NCBI RefSeq assembly: GCF_017309385.1
Contig: NZ_JAFJMJ010000002.1
Span: 2,914,001-2,978,000, forward strand
Reading direction: 5' to 3'
DNA from: Amycolatopsis sp. 195334CR
GTDB lineage: Bacteria > Actinomycetota > Actinomycetes > Mycobacteriales > Pseudonocardiaceae
DNA length: 64,000 nucleotides
Shown one piece after another: positions 1 to 8,100 of the stretch. The number at the start of each line of letters is the position of its first letter. Position 1 is the stretch's first letter. The notes under the pieces are model-generated. The model worked only from the letters and a program-made list of their open reading frames with translations, was not told the DNA's origin and ran no database searches. The translations under genes were made by a program, and so were the position numbers.

Positions 1-80
1 TCGACGACACCGAACTGGCCGGCACACCCCTGTTCCTCGACCTGCACCGGGCAATCCAAGCGGCCTGGGATCCCCGCTGA
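1..80 (+). CDS. C-terminal end of an unidentified protein (truncated by window edge)
   Basis: An open frame runs from base 3 to a TGA at 78-80 and encodes about 25 residues ending in AIQAAWDPR. The ending looks like the last helix of a soluble protein, with typical high-GC third positions. The rest lies outside the window, so no family can be named. It is co-directional with the ABC transporter genes and about 165 bases upstream, so it could be the regulator that often precedes such exporters. That is a guess from position only. Confidence 0.45.
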   Translation, partial: DDTELAGTPLFLDLHRAIQAAWDPR

Positions 81-245
81 CCGGCCACGCCGGTCGCGCG
101 ACCAGGCGACCAGAATTCCCGGCGCACCACGCGCAAAAATGCCGTAAAGATCGGGCGGGAGCAACTCCGGGTGAGTAAGCTGGTGCCCGGTGTGCCGGGA
201 AGCCTGGTCGGCGGGTCACTGCCGACCGTCGCTGAAGGGTTTCCC

Positions 246-1133
246 ATGGCTGACGCCATCCGCGCCCGAGGGCTGAGCAAGCGCTTCGGGTCCACCACCG
301 CCGTCCACGAGCTGGACCTGTCCGTGCCCGCCGGGGAGGTTTTCGGGTTCCTCGGGCCGAACGGCGCGGGCAAATCGACCACCATCCGGCTGCTGCTCGG
401 GCTGATCCGCCCGTCCGCGGGCACCGCCGAGATCTTCGGCGACCCGGCCGCCGACGTCCGGCGGGCGCACCGCCACCTCGCCCACGTCCCGGCCGACGTC
501 ACCCTGTGGCCGTCGCTGACCGGCGAGGAGATCCTCACCCTGCTCGGCCGGGTCGGGCCACCGCCGGACATCGCCTACCGCGCCGAGCTGGTCGAGCGCT
601 TCGAACTCGACCCCGGCAAGCGCGCCAAGGCCTATTCCACCGGCAACCGGCAGAAGGTCGCGCTGGTCGCGGCCTTCGCCAGCCGGGCGCCGCTGCTGGT
701 GCTCGACGAACCCACCAGCGGACTGGACCCGCTGATGGAACGGGAGTTCCAGCGCTGCGTGCACGACGCCCGCGAACGCGGCCAGACCGTGTTCCTCAGC
801 TCCCACCTGCTCGCCGAGGTCGAAGCCGTGTGCGATCGCGTCGGCATCCTGCGCGCGGGCGAGCTGGTCGAGGTCGCCGGCATCCCCGAACTGCGCCGGC
901 TGCGCCGCACCGAGGTCGAAGTCGCCTACACCGGTGTGGCACCGGACCTGACCGGGATCCCGGAAATCAGCGGCATCGAGCGGTTCGACCGCGGGCGGCT
1001 GCGGTTCTCCCTCAGCGGGCCGCCGGCGGCAACCCTGCGAGCGCTGAACGAAGCCACGGTGACCGGGATCAGCATGCGCGAGCCCAGCCTCGCCGAGATC
1101 TTCCTCGACTACTACGGCGAGCCGGTCCGATGA
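246..1133 (+). CDS. ABC exporter ATP-binding subunit
   Basis: A 295-residue nucleotide-binding subunit of an ABC-2 type exporter, expected on the inner face of the membrane where it powers the permease encoded next. Walker A is GPNGAGKST (residues 37-45), Walker B reads LLVLDEPTSGLDP and the H-loop LSSHLL. The signature is degenerate (STGNRQKV instead of LSGGQ), which is common in this drug and polyketide exporter subfamily. An in-frame GTG exists at 171, but the ATG at 246 follows GAAGGG at good spacing and puts the family's usual N-terminus at the start. The stop overlaps the next start (ATGA), so the two are translationally coupled. The substrate is unknown. Confidence 0.9.
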   Translation: MADAIRARGLSKRFGSTTAVHELDLSVPAGEVFGFLGPNGAGKSTTIRLLLGLIRPSAGTAEIFGDPAADVRRAHRHLAHVPADVTLWPSLTGEEILTLLGRVGPPPDIAYRAELVERFELDPGKRAKAYSTGNRQKVALVAAFASRAPLLVLDEPTSGLDPLMEREFQRCVHDARERGQTVFLSSHLLAEVEAVCDRVGILRAGELVEVAGIPELRRLRRTEVEVAYTGVAPDLTGIPEISGIERFDRGRLRFSLSGPPAATLRALNEATVTGISMREPSLAEIFLDYYGEPVR

Positions 1134-2695
1134 CCGGCCTGGCCATCCGGCAGCTCCGCTTCGGCGCCGCCGTGATCATCGTGTTCACCGCGGCGATGTC
1201 GGCCCTGGTCGCCGCGCAGTACCGGACGACCTTCGCCGGAGCGCTCGACAACGGCGCGCTGCGGGCGCTCGCCGCCAACCCGGCCATCCGCACCCTATTC
1301 GGCGACCCGGTCGCGCTCGACGACCCCGGCGGCTTCACCGTGTGGCGCACCGGAACCCCGATCGGCGTGCTGGTCGGGGTCTGGGCCGCGCTCACCGCCA
1401 CCCGGCTGACCCGCGGCGACGAGGACGCCGGGCGCTTCGACCTGCTGCTGTCCGGCCGGATCACCGCGCGTGGCCTGCTCACCCGCCGCCTCGCCGTGCT
1501 CGCCGCGGCCGTGACGCTGTCCGGGATCGGCATCAGCGTCGCACTGCTGATCACCGGCACCGCCCCGGCGAGCGCGCTGCTCCACGGCGGTGGTGTCGCC
1601 GCACTCGGCCTCGCGTTCGCCGCACTCGGTGTGCTTGCCGCGCAACTGCTGCCGTCACGGTCCCCGGCCACCGGTGCCGCGGTGGGCGTGCTGGGCGCGG
1701 CCCTGCTCGCGAGGATGGTCACCGACGGGCTCGACGCACCGGCCTGGGTGCGTTGGCTCAGCCCGTTCGGGTTGTTCGGCCAACTCCAGCCCTATGCCGC
1801 CAACCGCGTCCTGCCGTTGGTGGCGCTGATCGCGCTGGCGGCGGTGCTCGCCGCGGTCGCGCTCCTCGTCGCCGGACGCCGCGACCTGCACGGCGCACCC
1901 TGGGCCCTTGACGCCCGCCGCCGCCCGCGCACCCGCCTGCTGCACTCCCTCACCGGCTTCGCGCTGCGCCGCGCCCTGCGGCCGTGGATCGGCTGGCTGC
2001 TCGGCGTCACCGCCTACTTCGGCCTCATCGGATTGCTGACCATCTCCATCACCGAATTCCTCACCGGCAACCCCCGCTTCCGCGAACTCGCCGCCACCGC
2101 GGGATTCGGCCTGGACTCCCCCGCCGCCTTCGCCGCGACGATGTTCAGCCTGCTCGCCATCCCCGCCGGCGTCTACGCCGCGGTACGCACCGGCGCCTTC
2201 GCCGAGGACGAAACCAGCAGGCGCGCGGCACTTCTGTTCGCCCTGCCGTTCTCCCGCCGAAAACTGCTCGGCACCGAACTCGCCGTCACCACCGCCGGAA
2301 CGCTGCTGCTGACCGCCGGTGCCGGACTCGCCCTGTGGGTGGGTGCCACCGCCGCCGGAGCCCAGCTCAGTTTCACCGGTGCCATCGGTGGTGCGTTCAA
2401 CGTCGCGCCGGTCGCGCTGCTCTCGCTGGGTGCCGCCGTGGCCGGGCTCGGCTGGCTCCCCCGCGCGGCCGTGGCCCTCGGCGCCCTTCCCCCCGTCGGC
2501 GGCTTCTTCTTCCAGGTCGTCGCCCAGAGCGCTGGGGCGCCGGACTGGGTGCTTTCCCTCTCTCCCTTCACTCACATCGCCGCCGTTCCGCAAGCCTTAC
2601 CCGACTGGCCCGGCCTGGCCGGACTGCTGATCGCCGCCGCCGTTCTCACCGCACTCGGCGTGTTCGGCTACGGTCGGCGCGATCTGGCGGTATGA
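1130..2695 (+). CDS. ABC-2 type exporter permease
   Basis: A 521-residue polytopic membrane protein that starts at the ATG overlapping the ATPase stop codon. It resembles the long actinobacterial permeases annotated as polyketide-antibiotic exporters: two halves, each with an N-terminal helix, a short cytosolic stretch and a block of about five hydrophobic helices. The pairing with the preceding ATPase shows it is the membrane subunit of the same exporter. A TTA leucine codon lies at 2597-2599; TTA is rare in such genomes and can make translation depend on the bldA tRNA. It converges on the type VII-like genes with a 48-base gap in which I see no clear terminator. Confidence 0.88.
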   Translation: MTGLAIRQLRFGAAVIIVFTAAMSALVAAQYRTTFAGALDNGALRALAANPAIRTLFGDPVALDDPGGFTVWRTGTPIGVLVGVWAALTATRLTRGDEDAGRFDLLLSGRITARGLLTRRLAVLAAAVTLSGIGISVALLITGTAPASALLHGGGVAALGLAFAALGVLAAQLLPSRSPATGAAVGVLGAALLARMVTDGLDAPAWVRWLSPFGLFGQLQPYAANRVLPLVALIALAAVLAAVALLVAGRRDLHGAPWALDARRRPRTRLLHSLTGFALRRALRPWIGWLLGVTAYFGLIGLLTISITEFLTGNPRFRELAATAGFGLDSPAAFAATMFSLLAIPAGVYAAVRTGAFAEDETSRRAALLFALPFSRRKLLGTELAVTTAGTLLLTAGAGLALWVGATAAGAQLSFTGAIGGAFNVAPVALLSLGAAVAGLGWLPRAAVALGALPPVGGFFFQVVAQSAGAPDWVLSLSPFTHIAAVPQALPDWPGLAGLLIAAAVLTALGVFGYGRRDLAV

Positions 2696-2743
2696 GCGCA
2701 GGTCCGTGCCTTGACGACGGCCGTGACTGTCCCGCTTGTGGCG

Positions 2744-3082
2744 CTACGCCGGCGTTTCCCGGCCGTCGCTGCTGTTCAGTCCTCGGACCGAGTCGGTTCC
2801 CTGGTTCTCCGCCGCGAGGTAGTCCGAGACACAACCCATCGCGTCGTCACACAACCTCCCGTACGAGGCGGGAATGGCGTCGGCCTTGGCGGTCAGCTTC
2901 TCGGCGACCGGCAGGTACTTCGCCAGGAATGCCTGTGCCAGCACGTCACCGCCGAAGCGCGACCGGGCCGCCTCGATCGCCCGTTTGTGGTTCTCCCAGG
3001 CACTGCCGAAGTCCTCACCGGCCGCGCGCAGCTGATTGACGCCCCGAGTCACGAGATCCGGGTCCATGTCGTACTTGGCCAT
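2744..3082 (-). CDS. WXG100-like (ESX/type VII-associated) small helical protein
   Basis: About 112 residues, almost all predicted helix, with a central Trp (SAWENHK) and FGGDVLAQAF near the middle, matching the small partner proteins of type VII secretion cargo in actinobacteria. Such proteins form helical hairpins that pair with, or carry, larger effectors. The ATG at 3082 shares a base with the TGA of the upstream YbaB-like gene (TGATG) and is preceded by GAGGGA inside that gene. A GTG one codon earlier is possible. It is the last gene of a three-gene minus-strand set. No secretion ATPase is encoded nearby, so export would use machinery elsewhere. Function is inferred from size and context. 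Confidence 0.7.
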   Translation of the reverse strand: MAKYDMDPDLVTRGVNQLRAAGEDFGSAWENHKRAIEAARSRFGGDVLAQAFLAKYLPVAEKLTAKADAIPASYGRLCDDAMGCVSDYLAAENQGTDSVRGLNSSDGRETPA

Positions 3083-3450
3083 CACTTCGCTCCCTCGATT
3101 TCCTGGTCGAGCTGGTGCATGAACGCGTCGGTGTGCACGTCGGTGGTCTCGAACTTCGCGCCCGGTGGCAGGTAGTCCCGGGTGATCTCGAACAGCTGCC
3201 GCCGAGACTGCTCGACGGCGTCCTTGATAGTGTCCACAATGGACGCGGCAAGCGCCGTCGAATCCATTGTCCGGTAGAGCCGCGGGTCGAGGTGCAGCTC
3301 GCTCAACTCGCCACGGCCGACAACCGTCGCGCTGACCAGGCCGTCGGAGGAGTCGGCGGTCGCCTCGATATCGGCGATTCTCCTGCTGATGTCGTGCAGT
3401 CGAGCGTAATCTCGCCTTCGTGCGGCCAGGTCGATCGTGGGCCGTGCCAT
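3082..3450 (-). CDS. YbaB/EbfC-like protein
   Basis: A 122-residue protein resembling the YbaB/EbfC family: an N-terminal coiled-coil-like helix (ARRRDYARLHDIS), a central strand region (VSATVVGRGELSELHLD), then a helix containing IVDTIKDAVEQS. Classical YbaB proteins bind DNA as tweezer-like dimers, but actinobacteria also carry divergent copies next to WXG100 and polymorphic toxin genes, as here. The ATG at 3450 is preceded by AAAGGAG at ideal spacing; an in-frame ATG 15 bases upstream lacks this. The gene sits between the large effector-like gene and the WXG100-like gene and overlaps the latter, so a role with those products is likelier than nucleoid function. Confidence 0.75.
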   Translation of the reverse strand: MARPTIDLAARRRDYARLHDISRRIADIEATADSSDGLVSATVVGRGELSELHLDPRLYRTMDSTALAASIVDTIKDAVEQSRRQLFEITRDYLPPGAKFETTDVHTDAFMHQLDQEIEGAK

Positions 3451-3475
3451 GGAATCTCCTTTCACCGCGGCGAAA

Positions 3476-4963
3476 TCACGGGAAGTCCTCGGTGCCGCCG
3501 CCGGGCACGAGCGCGGTTTTGTCCTGGTTGAGCACGACGAGCTTCCCGTCCCGGATCGCCTGCTCGATAGTCGCGCGCACCTCCGCGTCCGAGGCGCCCG
3601 GTCCCAGTGCGGTCGCGATGTCCCGGCCGACCTGGTTGTTGTACAGGTCCATGGCTTCCTGCCGCTCCGCGAACTGCGGGGGTGTGTCGGGAACCGGGTC
3701 GTCGGGGCGCCGCTCGTGCCCGGTGCCGACAGCCTCGGCCGAGTGTTCCCCGAACGACCTGGTCATCAGCGCGTTCCAATAGGCGTGGCGAAAGGCGTCG
3801 CGATGATTGTCGCCGGTGCCCGTGCGGCCGCCCTGGGGACCCTCGGGACCGTCCGGATCCGGAAAGCTTTCCTGGCCGGCGGTCGTGGCCCTGTCCTCGA
3901 TATTCCAGTGGAAGAACGGGTTCACGGCGTTGATCCCCGTGAAATCGTCCTGAAGGCTCGCCGCCGCTTCACTGAGCGAAACCGTCTTTCCCGCTACCTC
4001 GATCATCTGGTCGTCCCCGACCTGGTAGTCGCGCAGCAGGTCGGCATCCGACGGTGGGGCCGGGAGGTTCGCGATGACGTCGCGGCCTGCTTGGGTCAGG
4101 GCGTCCTGGGCGTTGTCGAGGTTTTGTTCCGGCAGGCTGAGGTTTTCCCAGTCGCCGTGGACCTTGCGGTCCAGCGCGGCGCGTACCTCGAGGTTCCTGT
4201 TCACCGCGCTTTCCTTGAACCACGCTTTGGCGAGTCGAGCTTCCGGTTCGGACCCCGCCAAGGCATCCGCGGCGCGCGCGTTGCCGTCCGCGTGCTCCGC
4301 CGAAGCCACCATCTGATCCCGCACGTGGGCGTAGTCGCCCGCGGTCAGGTCCAACTGCTCGGTCACCGGACGCGCTCCCCGCGCCAGCTCGTCGGCCTCC
4401 CGCAACGAGGCGTCGGCGCGCCCGGCCATCGCCGCGCCGCCGTCGTCGTTCCACCCCGCGGCGAGTTCCTTCGCTCCGGCCCGGCCGTGGTCACGAGCTT
4501 GCTCCGCCTTCCCGACGACGGGGCCCCACGCGTCGCGCGCCTCTTCCACCGGCTTCGGGTCCGGTGGCGGAACATCGGTGAGCACTTCCCGCGCGACCTC
4601 ACCACGCGGCTCCTCCCCCGTGGTGGCAGTCTCACCCGGCCGCTCACCGCCGGTCTCCCCCGCCGCGTCGCGAGCCTGACCGGTAGCGGGCTCGCCGGTA
4701 GTCGACCCCTCGGCCGTGGGTGCCTGCGCCTCATCACCCTGCTGCGCCCCACCCTGCTCGCTTCCGGATGCCTGCGGCTCACCACCGGCACCGGATGTCT
4801 TGGTGTCGGCCGAGGCGGCGCCATCCCCCTTGGCTTCGCCCTGAGGTGCGGAGTCAGCGCTCTCGCCGCCCGAGCCCTGACCCGCGGCAGGCTCCGGCGC
4901 CTGGCCGCCGCCGGCCTCCGGCGCCGGGGCGGCACCAGCGTCACCGGTCGCTGCGTTACCCAT
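3476..4963 (-). CDS. Putative type VII-linked effector with Pro/Ala/Gly-rich N-terminus
   Basis: A 495-residue protein in two parts. The first roughly 150 residues are low-complexity Gly/Ala/Pro/Glu, disordered and without a signal peptide. A helical middle follows, then a C-terminal domain with NHRDAFRHAYWNALMTRSFG and downstream charged residues. That His/Asp/Arg/Trp cluster resembles DUF6973-type domains found at the ends of secreted polymorphic proteins; I name the domain from memory and am not certain of it. The start follows GAGGAGCC. It is the first gene of a minus-strand set with YbaB-like and WXG100-like genes, an arrangement typical of type VII cargo loci. No immunity gene is obvious unless one of the small genes serves. 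Activity is unknown. Confidence 0.65.
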   Translation of the reverse strand: MGNAATGDAGAAPAPEAGGGQAPEPAAGQGSGGESADSAPQGEAKGDGAASADTKTSGAGGEPQASGSEQGGAQQGDEAQAPTAEGSTTGEPATGQARDAAGETGGERPGETATTGEEPRGEVAREVLTDVPPPDPKPVEEARDAWGPVVGKAEQARDHGRAGAKELAAGWNDDGGAAMAGRADASLREADELARGARPVTEQLDLTAGDYAHVRDQMVASAEHADGNARAADALAGSEPEARLAKAWFKESAVNRNLEVRAALDRKVHGDWENLSLPEQNLDNAQDALTQAGRDVIANLPAPPSDADLLRDYQVGDDQMIEVAGKTVSLSEAAASLQDDFTGINAVNPFFHWNIEDRATTAGQESFPDPDGPEGPQGGRTGTGDNHRDAFRHAYWNALMTRSFGEHSAEAVGTGHERRPDDPVPDTPPQFAERQEAMDLYNNQVGRDIATALGPGASDAEVRATIEQAIRDGKLVVLNQDKTALVPGGGTEDFP

Positions 4964-5178
4964 GAACGGCTCCTCGATACTCTCCAGATCGACTGGACGA
5001 GGCCCATGGTCACCCGAACACCACGGCCCCGGCGCATCGCGGCCTCTTCCTGCCAGCGGTCGGCCGCAGGCAGCAGGTATCGGTTCACGCGAATGAGTGA
5101 AAGGTCGTCAGGCTCTGTGCGGCTGCGGGGACTATGGCGGCATCTTTTGGGCCGAATGACGTGATCTCCGGAGGTTTT

Positions 5179-8100
5179 GTGTCGCCTGATGCACTGCATC
5201 GCACGGTTCTGGTTGTGGACGTGGAGCAATTCAGCGGCCGGAAGAACCCGGAACAGCGGAAGGTGCGCAACGGCCTCTATGCCGCCCTGGCTCATGCGCT
5301 CGGCTCGCACTGGAGCGACTGCCATCGCGAAGACCGGGGTGACGGCGTGCTTCTCCTTGCGCCGGCGGATGTTCCGAAGCGGCTGTTCGTCGAGCAGGTA
5401 CCCGCTCGCCTGGTGAAAGCGCTGAACAAGCACAACCGGGCGCACGGGACCGGCGAGCAGATCCGGCTGAGGATGGCGGTGCACGCCGGGGAAGTCCTGC
5501 TCGACGCACACGGCGCGACCGGCGTCGCGATCAACCACACGTTCCGGTTGCTCGACGCGCCGCCGTTGAAGGACGCTCTCGCCGGGTCGGCCGGCGTACT
5601 CGCGGTGATCACCTCCGATTGGTTGTTCCACGAGGTCGTCTGGCACAGCGCCGCTGACGAGACCCGCTATCGGTCCCGACGCTTCCGGGTCAAGGAAACG
5701 GAGACGGTGGGGTGGATCTGCCTGCCGGACGACCCGTACCCGCCCGACGACAGCCAGCCGGGGTGGCCGGAGGACGTCTGCCCCTATCCGGGTCTGCGTG
5801 CGTTCCAACCTGACCAAGCGCGGTGGTTCTTCGGCCGCGAGGCGACCTTGTCGGTGTTGATGGACAAGATCGATCACCGCAGCGGGCCGGTCTTCGTCGT
5901 CGCACCGTCCGGCGCAGGCAAGTCATCGCTGCTTCGAGCGGGCGTGACAACCGCGGTGGCCGACAGCGGCCGCCCATGGCTGTTGCTCACCCCGGGAAAG
6001 GAGCCCTGCGAGACACTGGCACAGCAGGTCGCGCAGCTCATCCACGGCAGCGTGGACGGCGTGCTCTCGGCAGTCAGAGCTGATCCCGCCCTGCTGGCGA
6101 GCATGCTGCCCGACGGGACTGTCCTCGTGGTGGATCAGTTCGAAGAGGTGTTCACCCTGTGCACCGGCGAGGCCGAGCGGCAGCGTTTCATCGCCGCACT
6201 GATCGCCATGCGTGCGGTTCTCGGGGTACGAGGCGACTTCTACCACCACTGCCTCGCTGACGACCAGCTCGCGACGTTCCTGCCGGCAAGCCAGTTCAAC
6301 CTCCAGGCGATGTCCCCGGCCGGGTTGCGAGCGGCCATCGAACGGCCGGCTCGGCAGATCGGCGTCGACGTCGAGGCGAGTCTGGTCGAGGTCCTCCTGC
6401 ACGAGGTCGGGACGGACGCGGGCGGGCTCCCGCTGCTGGCCCACGCGTTGGCCGTCACCTGGCAGCGGCGCGCGGGCGACAAGCTGACCTTGGCGGATTA
6501 CGACCGGACCGGGCGGATCCAAGGCGCGATCGTGGCGACCGCGGACGAGGCCTACGCGCGTTGTTCCACGGCCGAGCAGCGCGAGATCTTCCAGCACATC
6601 CTCATGCACCTGGTCGTGGTCAGGCACGACGCGCCGCCCGCCAGGCGGCGCGCGGATCCGGCGGACCTCGTCAAGGGCTTCGACGCACCGCGGACCGCTG
6701 AGACGGTTCTCGGCTGGCTGATCGAGAAACGTCTGGTCACGCTGGACGGCAACGCCGTCGAGCTTTCCCACGAAGTGTTGCTGCGGGCGTGGCCGCAGCT
6801 CGGCACCTGGATCGAGGCGGGCCGCAACGATCAGGTCATCCGGCAGCAGTTGATCGAGGCCGCCGAACAGTGGGAACGAGAAGGGAAACCGGTCGGATCG
6901 CTGTATCGCGGCGATCGGCTGGCCATCGCGAGGGGGTGGCAGTCCAGGAGTGAGCACCGCGCCGCCCTCACGCCGCTCGGCGCGGCCTTCCTCAGCGCGT
7001 CGAGCCGGCACGAAAGCCGGCGGGCCAGAATTCGCCGGACCGCGGTCACCATGCTGGCCGTTCTCGGCCTTGTCGCGTCCAGTACCGCTGTCTACGCCTT
7101 CCAGCAACGCGACATCGCCCGTGAACAACGTGACGCCGCGATCTTCAACAAGGTCACCGCCGAGGCGAACCGGATACGGACCATCGACGTGTCGCTGGCG
7201 GCCCAGCTCGACCTCGTCGCCCACCGCATGCGCCCGGCCGATCCGGACACCGGCACCCACTTGATCGTCGACGCGAACGCCCCGCTGTCCGCCACGTTGC
7301 CCTCGGGCGCCAAGGACGTCAGCGTGGTGGCGTTCAGTCCCGACGGGCGAACGCTGGCCACCGGCAGCGGCAGCGGTGACCGGCTCGTGCGGTTGTGGAA
7401 CGTCGCTGATCCGGCCCACCCGGTGCTGCTGAACGAAACCATCAGTCATGGCGAAGCAACCCGTGCGCTGGCGTTCAGCCCGGACGGCCGCACTCTGGTC
7501 ACCGGCGGCGCCGACAACACGGCGCGGCTGTGGAACGTCACCAACCCGGCCCAGCCCGAGGCGCTCGGCCCGCCGATCACCGGGCACACAAGGACGATCC
7601 GGTCGCTGGCGTTCAGTCCCGACGGGCGGACGCTGGCCAGCGCGGGCGACGATCAGACCGTACGGCTGTGGAACGTCACCGACCTCGCCCAGCCCGCGGC
7701 ACTCAGCCCGCCGATGGCCGGGCACACCGACGCCATCTACTCGGTGGCGTTCAGTCCTGACGGCCGGACTCTGGCTACCGGCGGCGACGACCGGACCATG
7801 CGACTGTGGGACATCGCCGCGCCGGACCGGGCCAAACCCCTCGGGTCACCGTTGACCGGAAACACCGGCGCTGTCCGTTCGGTGGCGTTCAGTCCCGATG
7901 GGCGGATGCTGGCCGGTGCGAGCAACGACCGGGCAGTGCGGCTGTGGAACGTCGCCGACCCGGCTCGCCCGGAGGCGCTGGGCCGGCCGATCACGGGGCA
8001 CGCCGGTGCGGTCCGGTCGCTGGTGTTCAGTCCCGACGGACGGAAGCTGGCCACCGGCGGCGACGACAACACCGCGCGGCTGTGGGACCTCACCGATCCA

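Noticed and set aside
5923..7725. A 600-residue minus-strand frame opposite the STAND gene
   Set aside because: It mirrors the WD40/ATPase coding sequence and contains repeated GTERQR-type peptides that are the antisense of the WD40 repeats.
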